From positions 1 to 64,000 of the forward strand of contig CAZOAR010000006.1 in assembly GCA_964577985.1 (NCBI GenBank): a DNA stretch of 64,000 bases, in the 5' to 3' direction. Made by a program: the position numbers and the translations under genes. Positions 17,642 through 24,690 of the stretch are shown here, in pieces (positions within the stretch are counted from its first letter, which is position 1; each line of letters starts with the position of its first letter). The notes beneath the pieces were generated by a model. The model made no database searches and had not been told where the DNA came from. It was given only the letters and a program-made list of their open reading frames with translations. The stretch is from CAZOAR01 sp964577985 (GTDB lineage Bacteria; Gemmatimonadota; CAZMKB01; CAZNLH01).

Positions 17642-18070
17642 TCAGAAGAAAAGCCCTTTTCGCCTTTCTCCGTAGTTATAGAGACGCGTCGCCAATTCAA
17701 TCTCTTTTTCAAGTAATCCCTCTCTCCACTTTACCGAGACCCGGAGCTCCCTCAGGTTGTCATCGTCGGTGGGTGTCACATCTGAGACCCAGGCATAGCC
17801 TTCGTGCGGGTCCTCAAACGTGCCTTCCCTCTGACCGAGCGCGGGAAACCCCTCTATTTCTATCTGATTGATCTTCCACTCCGCGAGAAGAACGGCCTCC
17901 GTATTCTTGTGGACGTCATGTCCCAGGGCGGTTCCGGCTGAGATGACCTCGAGAACAACAGTGAGGCCAAGCCCGAGAATAGTGATGGCCACCATCAACT
18001 CGATGAGCGTAAAGCCAACGGGATATGCGTAATTCTGCCCTCTGCGATCAGGAACCCCCTTACTCAACAT
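17642..18070 (-). CDS. gspI: Type II secretion minor pseudopilin GspI
   Basis: A 142-residue pseudopilin with a 19-residue leader ending PVG before FTLIELMVAITILG, Glu at mature position 5, and a small beta domain. The mature length and the gene order H-I-J-K identify it as GspI, the minor pseudopilin that nucleates the tip complex. It overlaps gspH by 11 bases. No regulatory signal of its own is visible. Confidence 0.87.
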   Translation of the reverse strand: MLSKGVPDRRGQNYAYPVGFTLIELMVAITILGLGLTVVLEVISAGTALGHDVHKNTEAVLLAEWKINQIEIEGFPALGQREGTFEDPHEGYAWVSDVTPTDDDNLRELRVSVKWREGLLEKEIELATRLYNYGERRKGLFF

Positions 18071-18614
18071 ACACCCCTCCAGTCACGCCCCGGATCTCGA
18101 CAGTCATGATTGCCCCCCCATCATCTTCAAGAATGATCCTTCCCTCCGTGGCGTTTCCGAGCGGATAAAACACGATGGCATCCTCTGTGGGACCGGTATC
18201 AATCTCGAGTGTCAAGCTGATCGTTTCCGGAACCACCACTGAAGACATGAACGCTTCACTCTGCTGACCCTCCACGCAGGCAACCCACCCTTCTTCTTCA
18301 TCGACGTCCACAGCGACCGGAACATTCCTGAGGACTGATAGTTCGCGGGCGTTTCTCAAGTACGTAGCTACTCTCTTTGAGAATTTCGACAATTCCCCTC
18401 CACCAAGCACTCCCCCGAATCGCGGTACTGTTACTCCCAGCATTATTCCCATTATCACCAGGACCACGACCAGCTCCAGCAGCGTAAAACCTCTCCGCGC
18501 ATCATCACCGGAGCATGCAGACTCGCATTTTCTCAACTCGTTGCTCCCGCTGTTGTTCCTGCGAACGGGCGACAGTAGCAGATCACTCCCAGCTGAAGAG
18601 GTCCTGATCCTCAT
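18060..18614 (-). CDS. gspH: Type II secretion minor pseudopilin GspH
   Basis: A pseudopilin with cleavage site ARRG before FTLLELVVVLVIMG and Glu at mature position 5. The mature part (about 130 residues) has the ARELSVLRNVPV helix and beta-strands typical of GspH/FimT. The start is ambiguous: the ATG at 18614 lies within the end of gspG and gives a long leader, while a TTG at 18536 with GGGAG seven bases upstream gives a 16-residue leader and no overlap. I list the ATG but think either is possible. Confidence 0.8.
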   Translation of the reverse strand: MRIRTSSAGSDLLLSPVRRNNSGSNELRKCESACSGDDARRGFTLLELVVVLVIMGIMLGVTVPRFGGVLGGGELSKFSKRVATYLRNARELSVLRNVPVAVDVDEEEGWVACVEGQQSEAFMSSVVVPETISLTLEIDTGPTEDAIVFYPLGNATEGRIILEDDGGAIMTVEIRGVTGGVYVE

Positions 18615-19050
18615 CCTCTCCGCCCCGTTCACCATCTCTCCCCAGCGTATACAGATCATACCCGGAAGGATTCACTTCTCCGGGGCTGACATAGTAATAG
18701 GGGCGGTCCCACGGATCACTCGGGACCTCTATCTTCTTCAGATAAGGACCATCCCAGTTCTTTGGAAACGGTGAAAAATCGGGTTCACTGACCAGCGCCT
18801 CCAGCCCCTGTTCGGAGGTCGGGTAATAGTCATTGTCAAGGCGATAGTTATCCAGTGCGAGCCCGAGAAGTTCGATCTGGGCCTTCGCCGCGTTCGTTTT
18901 GGCCTTTCCGACGTTTCTGAAGAGCCTTGGGCCCACCAGGCCTGCGAGGACAGCAATGATGACAACCACAACGATCATCTCGATGAGGGTAAACGCGGCA
19001 GTGGACCTGCCTGGAGCGTCTCTTTCCAACCGTCCGATCAATTTCTTCAT
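18583..19050 (-). CDS. gspG: Type II secretion major pseudopilin GspG
   Basis: About 155 residues from the ATG at 19050, which has GAGAGGAAG a few bases upstream. It is the major pseudopilin: the mature part has the GspG landmarks YYPTSEQGLEALV and the calcium-site region SDPWDRPYYYVSPGE, then GYDLYTLGRDG. The signal ends STAA before FTLIEMIVVVVIIAVLAG, so the residue before the cleavage point is Ala19, not the nearly invariant Gly. Glu at mature position 5 is present. A GTG at 19068 could add six residues. Confidence 0.9.
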   Translation of the reverse strand: MKKLIGRLERDAPGRSTAAFTLIEMIVVVVIIAVLAGLVGPRLFRNVGKAKTNAAKAQIELLGLALDNYRLDNDYYPTSEQGLEALVSEPDFSPFPKNWDGPYLKKIEVPSDPWDRPYYYVSPGEVNPSGYDLYTLGRDGERGGEDEDQDLFSWE

Positions 19051-19112
19051 AAGGCTCTTCCTCTCCACAACATGGTTAGACCTCTATCTCTGCGATTACG
19101 TGAGCAGAGTTA

Positions 19113-20339
19113 TCAGAATGGAAGCTCATTCAAACTGGTTATAGCCATAAGCAACGACAGCACTACAAAACCGACAATACCACCAAAGAGAAGTATCATA
19201 GCGGGTTCTATCAAGGTGATCATGCTCTTGATTGCCACACTCGCCTCATTTTCATAAGCGTCAGCGACCTTGAGCAGCATCGGGCTCAGGTTGCCTGTTT
19301 CCTCACCGACGGAGATCATGTGTATCGCCATGGAAGGGAACACGTTTCGCTCTTCCAGCGGCGGCGCTATGCTCTCGCCCTCCTTGAGGCTGTTGTGAAC
19401 CTCCTGGATGGCATTAGCGAAGATCTGGTTTTGAAATGTCTCCTTCGCCACGAGGAGGGCCTGAAGGATTGGCACTCCGCTGTCGATCAGTGTCCCGAGG
19501 GTCCTGCTGAATCTCGACACCGCGATTTTTTTGTTCAGGTCTCCGACCAGTGGAGCGGTGATCTTAAAACTGTCCCACTTGAATCGTCCCCGCTCTGTTC
19601 CGACATAGCCTCTTACGCTCAACGCCACAAGAGAAACAAATATGAGGAGCAGCCACCAGTAAGAAGTTATGAAACCGCTGATTGAGAGGAGAATTGAGGT
19701 GCTGAGAGGCAACGACTGACCCAGGTCCTCAAAGATGCCGGTGAATCGAGGCAAAACGAAGGTCAGGAGCACAAGGACCGCCGTCCCCCCTACGACGGTA
19801 AGCAATATGGGGTATATCATAGCGGACTTGACCTGTGTCCGTAGACGCTGTTCCTCTTCTATGTAGTCGGCCAGACGCCTGAACGCAACCTCGAGGAACC
19901 CACCAAACTCCCCTGCGGAGACTACACTGACATAGAGCTGTGAAAAATAGTGAGGATAGTCCGCCATACTATCCGCCAGTGATTTGCCCGCCTGAACATT
20001 GCTTCGTATCTTTCTGAGAACCTCCTTGAAACTGGCGTCCTGGACTATGTTGAGGACTATTGCAAGTGCCCTGTCGAGAGGCACTCCTGAGTCGAGCATA
20101 GTTGCGAGCTGAACCGTGAATGGCACGACAAACCTGGTCTTTCCCCTCAGTCTCGCCACAATTTCGCTGATATCTATATCAGCGAGCGACTTTTGTGTCT
20201 CCGCCTCTTCTGTAACGCTTATCGGATAGAGATCTATCTGACGGAGATGGTCAACTACCGCAACGGAGGTCCGGGCCTCCATGTCACCCGTGAGGAGATT
20301 TCCCTCCCTGTCTGACGCTTCATACCTGAAACTCGGCAT
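19113..20339 (-). CDS. gspF: Type II secretion inner-membrane platform protein GspF
   Basis: A 408-residue GspF/PilC family protein with two copies of the cytoplasmic T2SF helical domain (about residues 70-195 and 275-395), each followed by membrane helices near 170-195, 220-245 and 375-400. Motifs LDSGVPLDRAL and IDSGVPILQALL mark the two repeats. It is the polytopic core against which GspE works. The gene starts 10 bases after the gspE stop. Confidence 0.93.
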   Translation of the reverse strand: MPSFRYEASDREGNLLTGDMEARTSVAVVDHLRQIDLYPISVTEEAETQKSLADIDISEIVARLRGKTRFVVPFTVQLATMLDSGVPLDRALAIVLNIVQDASFKEVLRKIRSNVQAGKSLADSMADYPHYFSQLYVSVVSAGEFGGFLEVAFRRLADYIEEEQRLRTQVKSAMIYPILLTVVGGTAVLVLLTFVLPRFTGIFEDLGQSLPLSTSILLSISGFITSYWWLLLIFVSLVALSVRGYVGTERGRFKWDSFKITAPLVGDLNKKIAVSRFSRTLGTLIDSGVPILQALLVAKETFQNQIFANAIQEVHNSLKEGESIAPPLEERNVFPSMAIHMISVGEETGNLSPMLLKVADAYENEASVAIKSMITLIEPAMILLFGGIVGFVVLSLLMAITSLNELPF

Positions 20340-20349
20340 CTATCGCCTG

Positions 20350-21924
20350 TCACTCCTCTTCCTGTGTGACTCGCAGCACCTCTTCAACGGTGGTTTCGCC
20401 AGCGAGCGCCTTTCGCCAGCCATCGCTCCTCAACGTGGTCATACCTGACCTTACCGCCTCCTCTTTCAGTTCCGTCAGAGATCTGCTCTCGAGAATCAGA
20501 CGCCTCAACTTGTCATTCATAATAAGCAGTTCGAAAATACCCACTCTCCCGCGGTAACCCGTAAAATCACACTCATCGCAACCCTTTCCATGATATAGTG
20601 ACGCCTCGCCTCCAGATTCCGGCTCGAGCCTCAATTCCTCCAGAATGCCTTTCCCGGGCTTTTCCTCCTCTTTGCACGAGGGGCAGATACGTCTTACGAG
20701 ACGCTGTGCCATAATTCCCTCTACGGCGGAGGAAACGAGATACCCCTCGACGCCCATATCGACCATTCTGGTGACGCCTCCGGGCGCATCATTAGTGTGG
20801 ATAGTGCTCAAGACAAGGTGGCCGGTCAGCGCGGAGTGAATCGCGATCTCTGCCGTTTCGAGATCACGCATCTCCCCTATCATTATCACATCAGGATCCT
20901 GCCTGACTATCGACCGCAGCCCGGTGGCGAAGGTAAACCCTATCTTCGGTTTGATAGGAATCTGATTGATTCCCGTCAGCTGATACTCCACCGGATCTTC
21001 AAGGGTTATGATCTTCTTCTCCTGAGAATTAATCTTGTCAAGGACCGCGTACAGTGTGGTCGTCTTTCCACTTCCGGTTGGTCCTGTTACGAGGATAATG
21101 CCGTGCGGTCGTACGATCAGTCCCTTGAAACCTGCGTACATCGACTCTGAAAACCCGAGGTCTTCAAGGCTCATCATTATGCTGCTCTTGTCGAGTATGC
21201 GGAGAACAACACTCTCGCCGTGCAGCGTCGGAACCGTGGAGACCCGGAAATCGATGTCCTTGTTCTTGATCCTCATGCGCATCCTTCCATCCTGCGCAAG
21301 CCTCCTCTCGGCTATGTTGAGCTCAGCCATAATCTTGAGCCTCGAGATAATGGCGGCCTGAAATCGTTTTGCCGGTGAGGATATGTCGTGCAGAATTCCA
21401 TCGATTCTGTATCTGACGCGCAGTTGATCTTCCATCGCTTCGAGGTGGATGTCGCTCGCTCTTCTTTTCAGCGCCTCCATAATGATAAGATTAACCAGCT
21501 TGATCACGGGAGCCTGGCTGGCAAGGTCTCTAAGGTCCTGTATACCGTTTCCGCGCTCCTCGACCAGAGCAAGGTCCTCTTCACTCATGTCCTTGACCAT
21601 CTTCTCGATGGTCTCCACACCCTCACCGTGGTACTTCTTTATTGCCTCCAGAATCTCGTCAGCGGTGCTTGCTACCGGTTCGATCTCAAGATTGAGGAGA
21701 GTCTTCAGGTCGTCGATTGTATATAGATCATTGGGATCGGCAAACGCCACCAGGAGCGATCCATTCTTCATCCGCAACGGGACAAAACGGTGTTCCTCCA
21801 TGTAACCTGGAGATATCCTCAAGTTCAGCGATTCGTCTATTTCCTTCTCGACCTTCACAGTCTCCGGAAGCCCGTTGGCCAGATTGTAGGCAAAACTTTC
21901 CTCTGTCTTTTCGTCACGTTCCAA
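20350..21924 (-). CDS. gspE: Type II secretion ATPase GspE
   Basis: A 524-residue cytoplasmic hexameric ATPase powering the T2SS. An N-terminal GspE domain (about residues 20-110) is followed by the RecA-like domain: Walker A GPTGSGKTT at 281-289, an Asp box (TLEDPVEY), Walker B (IMIGEMRD, where Glu replaces the first position of many families) and a His box (STIHTND). A tetracysteine zinc site follows (CPSC and CDEC). The start is TTG at 21924 behind GGGAGAG. It heads the gsp operon E-F-G-H-I-J-K-L-M-C-D; the prepilin peptidase gene is not in this window. Confidence 0.94.
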   Translation of the reverse strand: MERDEKTEESFAYNLANGLPETVKVEKEIDESLNLRISPGYMEEHRFVPLRMKNGSLLVAFADPNDLYTIDDLKTLLNLEIEPVASTADEILEAIKKYHGEGVETIEKMVKDMSEEDLALVEERGNGIQDLRDLASQAPVIKLVNLIIMEALKRRASDIHLEAMEDQLRVRYRIDGILHDISSPAKRFQAAIISRLKIMAELNIAERRLAQDGRMRMRIKNKDIDFRVSTVPTLHGESVVLRILDKSSIMMSLEDLGFSESMYAGFKGLIVRPHGIILVTGPTGSGKTTTLYAVLDKINSQEKKIITLEDPVEYQLTGINQIPIKPKIGFTFATGLRSIVRQDPDVIMIGEMRDLETAEIAIHSALTGHLVLSTIHTNDAPGGVTRMVDMGVEGYLVSSAVEGIMAQRLVRRICPSCKEEEKPGKGILEELRLEPESGGEASLYHGKGCDECDFTGYRGRVGIFELLIMNDKLRRLILESRSLTELKEEAVRSGMTTLRSDGWRKALAGETTVEEVLRVTQEEE

Positions 21925-22201
21925 GATGTCTCTCCCGGGTCAGCGACCTCAAGGGGCAGTGAAGGATTTCTCTTCTATCCTGTTCGCAGGCACGCCCGCA
22001 GATCCAGAGATACAACGAGTTAACGCACAAGTAGTTGTCAGGTTATACCATCCTTCGGGAAATAGTGTTCCAGGAAAGGATCTATGAGCAAGAACGGGGC
22101 CTTCAGGAGATGGTATTCTGTTTTCCCGTCCTTGTGGCCTGTTTCTGAGGGAGACAGTCATGGGAAAACAGATCTGGAAGGAAGAACGGGAAAAATAGTC
22201 C
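21925..22201. other. Intergenic region between tRNA-Leu and the gsp operon
   Basis: No gene seen. Just downstream of the tRNA on the minus strand is a T5 run (around 22192-22196) that may end the secG/tRNA transcript. A promoter for gspE must lie in this region if the operon is separate, but I found no convincing -35/-10 pair; TATAAC near 22045 is the closest -10-like hexamer. Confidence 0.4.
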
Positions 22202-22287
22202 TGGTGCCGAAGGCCGGACTCGAACCGGCACGGGGATACCCCACTGCCCCCTCAAGACAGCGTGTCTACCTGTTCCACCACTTCGGC
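22202..22287 (-). tRNA. tRNA-Leu (anticodon GAG)
   Basis: An 86-base class II tRNA on the minus strand with encoded CCA. The acceptor stem is GCCGAAG/CTTCGGC, the T-arm GCCGG-TTCGAGT-CCGGC, and a long variable arm is present. The anticodon stem CTGTC/GGCAG encloses the loop TTGAGGG, giving GAG, which reads CUC/CUU leucine codons. It begins 44 bases after the secG stop and is probably co-transcribed with it, the same arrangement as secG-leuU in Escherichia coli. Confidence 0.95.
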
Positions 22288-22331
22288 ACCCTGGAACATT
22301 ACACATGGATCCATGGACTCCCGGTCAGCCA

Positions 22332-22715
22332 CTATTCCTGTTGACTGCCTTCTCCGGCGGTCTCCGTACTCTCCGTAGCGGCAGATTGCTCGGCAGCGTT
22401 TATCAACATCTCCGTTTCCGGATTGAAAGGCTGCGGTTCTCTGATCGCACGGCCCTCAGACTGAGGACTTGCACTCGAGGTAGCACCCGTTGAGGTGACT
22501 GCGAGGAAAAGAGATGTGACGAAAAATATCGTCCCGAGTACGGTTGTAAACTTGCTGAGAAAGGTCGCCGTTCCTCTTCCCCCCAGAACGGCATCCGTTC
22601 CTCCAGCTCCCCCGAATGCGCTGGCGAGCCCTCCGCCGGTCCCAGACTGAAGGAGTACCACAACAACGAGTACAATACTTGTCAGGAGATGAATTGCTAT
22701 AAGGATCTGAAACAT
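22332..22715 (-). CDS. secG: Preprotein translocase subunit SecG
   Basis: About 127 residues with two membrane helices (about residues 2-22 and 52-72) joined by a glycine-rich loop (LLQSGTGGGLASAFGG, then GRGTATFLSKFT), the hallmark of SecG. It assists SecYE in protein export. The C-terminal tail after residue 80 is acidic, Ser/Glu/Thr-rich and longer than in E. coli. The start is placed at the ATG at 22715, ten bases after GAGGTGAT; a GTG at 22730 overlaps that ribosome-binding site. Its promoter is at 22796-22824. Confidence 0.93.
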   Translation of the reverse strand: MFQILIAIHLLTSIVLVVVVLLQSGTGGGLASAFGGAGGTDAVLGGRGTATFLSKFTTVLGTIFFVTSLFLAVTSTGATSSASPQSEGRAIREPQPFNPETEMLINAAEQSAATESTETAGEGSQQE

Positions 22716-22795
22716 GATATCTGGTATCACCTCTGCATTATTGAGTTAACGAAGCAATGATTGAGCACGACTGTCTACGCCGCGCGTGACACTAA

Positions 22796-22824
22796 ATAAT
22801 AAGACCGACCGGGAAACGTGTCAA
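22796..22824 (-). promoter_or_regulatory. Promoter of secG-tRNA-Leu
   Basis: On the minus strand TTGACA (22819-22824) and TATTAT (22796-22801) are separated by exactly 17 bases. The start of transcription would be about 70 bases before secG. Good agreement with the housekeeping sigma consensus. Confidence 0.8.
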
Positions 22825-22862
22825 TGCTGTTGTACAATAAGAGCTGGACTTCTGGATCTCAA

Positions 22863-22878
22863 TGGCATGGATATTGCG
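22863..22878 (+). promoter_or_regulatory. Candidate sigma-54 promoter upstream of the pilin genes
   Basis: TGGCATGGATATTGCG matches the -24/-12 consensus TGGCAYR-N4-TTGC with the invariant GG and GC exactly ten bases apart; only the last base deviates. Transcription would run rightwards from about 22890 towards the pilin genes, whose first start codon is 366 bases on. Sigma-54 control of pilins is common. By chance such a match in 64 kb is uncommon but possible. Confidence 0.45.
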
Positions 22879-22898
22879 ATTTTTCGGCCTTCGACAGG

Positions 22899-22942
22899 TC
22901 CCGGGCTCCACGAGGGATGACTTGGGAGGCGGCAGCCCGGGA
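22899..22942. repeat. Perfect 9-bp inverted repeat in the pilin leader
   Basis: TCCCGGGCT and AGCCCGGGA flank a 26-base loop, forming a strong GC-rich hairpin right after the candidate sigma-54 start point. A T5 run occurs a little downstream (TTTTT near 22952), too far for a standard terminator. The rest of 22943-23255 shows no recognised gene; one open frame (22818-23249) lacks protein-like composition and a ribosome-binding site. Confidence 0.5.
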
Positions 22943-23255
22943 TTGTCTGGACTTTTTCACAGAGATTGGATTATCGGACATGAACCAGGAGGAAGAAAAC
23001 ATTCGCGAGCAGATCCATACTCGTAGACGGATCATGCCTGATTCCCTCCCACCCGATCGGCACGCCGGGCGTGTGGATCATTATTCATCGTTCAAGGCTC
23101 ACAACGGTGGCGGCGAGCAGGGAGGGGCCCATTCAGGTTCGAGACAGAGACCAGGGGCGCTCCACGGTCTTAGAAGAAGCGTGTTCGTGGCAAGCATGAC
23201 AGGTTACAGGGTGCTGCGGGCACCAACAATGAAAGCGGAAAGGGGGTGAGAAGAG

Positions 23256-23666
23256 ATGCGCAACGCGAAATCGCGAGAGGGTTTCACCTTGATCGAACTG
23301 GTGATCGTCCTGGTAGTCCTCGGCCTGCTGGCGTCAGTTGCAATTCCGAGGTACTTCGACCTGCAGAGGGACGCGGAGGTTGCGGCCAATATGGCGTGGA
23401 TGGGTGGCCTTCGCAGCGCCATCGGCATCCAGATGGCCGGTGTGGCAATGAACAAGGTCACGAGTCCCGATCCTCTGAGCAGTACTCCAAGCTGGAAGAG
23501 GACGACGGTCGAAAATCTGCTCACAGGAGGTTCGACCGCAAGGCCAACCTCGCTGAGTTCGGTAGGCACCAACAAGTGGAAGGGGTACTACAACGCGACC
23601 AGCACTACGAACTGGACGCTCAGCTGGAACTCCACGAATGGCCTCTGGGAGATACAAGGACCATGA
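23256..23666 (+). CDS. Type IV pilin-like (prepilin-type N-methylation) protein 1
   Basis: A 136-residue prepilin. The nine-residue leader ends REG before FTLIELVIVLVVLGLLASVAIPRYFDLQ; Gly9, Phe10 and Glu14 are the cleavage and assembly residues. The mature 127-residue protein has the long N-terminal helix and a small Thr/Ser/Asn-rich C-terminal domain ending WEIQGP. It is about half identical to the next gene by eye, especially in RDAEVAAN, ARPTSLS, GTNKW and GYYN. It lies far from the gsp operon's own pseudopilins, so it may form a separate filament or be an alternative major subunit. Confidence 0.88.
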   Translation: MRNAKSREGFTLIELVIVLVVLGLLASVAIPRYFDLQRDAEVAANMAWMGGLRSAIGIQMAGVAMNKVTSPDPLSSTPSWKRTTVENLLTGGSTARPTSLSSVGTNKWKGYYNATSTTNWTLSWNSTNGLWEIQGP

Positions 23667-23838
23667 CGAGAACCGACGGCGGCATGACGATCAATGCCGT
23701 GGCTTTCGTTTCTGAACCACGCCGGGGCCGCGTGAGACGGCCCCGCCCACTTATCGTATCTGGATGGAAGCATGTGTCGTGTTCAACCTGGCGCGAAGCA
23801 TGGGCGCCAGACAACCCATGGACGAAACGGAGGTAACG

Positions 23839-24249
23839 ATGAAGCGGTCTGAGAGAGAAAGCGGTTTTACTCTCATCGAGCTGGTCATTGTCCTGGTAAT
23901 AATAGGACTCCTCTCCGCGGTGGCTATCCCCCGTTACTATGACCTTCAGCGTGACGCTGAGGTCGCGGCGAATTCGGGATGGTTCGGCGGCCTGAGGACG
24001 GCCATAGGCATTCAATTGACCGGTGTTGTGCTGGGTAAGACAACCGGCCCCGATCCAAGAGAAAGCACTCCTGCGTGGAATCTGACTTCGGTCGAAGGTC
24101 TCGTGATGGGCGGCACACAGGCCAGGCCGACCTCTCTCAGCGCACTTGGCACCAACAAGTGGACGGGCTATTACAACGGAACCAGTACTACGACCTGGAA
24201 GCTGAGTTACAACGCTTCCATGAACACATGGGAGATAACAGGCCCCTGA
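23839..24249 (+). CDS. Type IV pilin-like (prepilin-type N-methylation) protein 2
   Basis: A 136-residue tandem paralogue of the preceding gene. The start at 23839 follows GGAGGTAACG and gives the same nine-residue leader (ESG before FTLIELVIVLVIIG); longer in-frame starts to 23764 would ruin the leader. Mature length, YDLQRDAEVAAN, the VMGGTQARPTSL stretch and the ending WEITGP match copy 1. The 172-base gap between the two genes holds no further gene. Both copies appear intact and are likely co-transcribed. Confidence 0.88.
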   Translation: MKRSERESGFTLIELVIVLVIIGLLSAVAIPRYYDLQRDAEVAANSGWFGGLRTAIGIQLTGVVLGKTTGPDPRESTPAWNLTSVEGLVMGGTQARPTSLSALGTNKWTGYYNGTSTTTWKLSYNASMNTWEITGP

Positions 24250-24280
24250 GGCGTGTTGGTGCGAATCTACCCCAGCACCA

Positions 24281-24524
24281 GTTCAGCTTGCCGGAGTGGT
24301 GCCGGGAAAAACGACAACCCCGGATCCCGGGTCGAGCGCTTCCACCCGGGACAGGACCTCGGCGGAGATCCTGATCACTGGCGGCACAGCCGCCAGGCCG
24401 ACTTCCCTGAATGCAGCGGGGACGGATCAATCAGTGGGGCGAGTACTATAACCTGACCAGCACAACGACCTGGTCGCTCTACAGAAACAGCCCGGCCGGG
24501 ATGCGGAATGTTTCCGGGCCCTGA
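24281..24524 (+). pseudogene. Decayed third pilin copy (5' truncated, frameshifted)
   Basis: Reading from 24281 gives VQLAGVVPGKTT, then ITGGTAARPTSLNAAGT, clearly matching the middle of pilin 2 (IQLTGVVLGKTT, VMGGTQARPTSLSALGT). The match then moves to another frame near 24425 (about four extra bases): NQWGEYYNLTSTTTW, ending VSGP before a stop at 24522, matching the C-terminus NKWTGYYNGTSTTTW, ITGP. The leader and hydrophobic N-terminal helix are absent: only 31 bases separate this piece from the stop of copy 2. It is a remnant rather than a working gene, unless a recombination donor. Confidence 0.82.
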
Positions 24525-24690
24525 CAGGCCGATAGCGCAAGATCTGTTCAATTGAGTCTCCTCTCTCCGATCAGGCGCCGACCGTGATCCCGGGGCCATC
24601 AGCCTTTGTCACCACGATCAGCGCCCGGCTCGCTCCTTTAAGCGCTCGGATGGATCTGCCGGGGCTACTATCTCCGGCACACTTACGCCT
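24525..24690. other. Spacer between the pilin remnant and the YfhO-like gene
   Basis: No gene, promoter or clear hairpin could be supported. The following gene has no obvious ribosome-binding site within it. Confidence 0.4.

Noticed and set aside
22818..23249. 143-codon plus-strand open frame upstream of the pilins
   Set aside because: It overlaps the secG promoter, contains the 9-bp inverted repeat, has no ribosome-binding site and no protein-like pattern.
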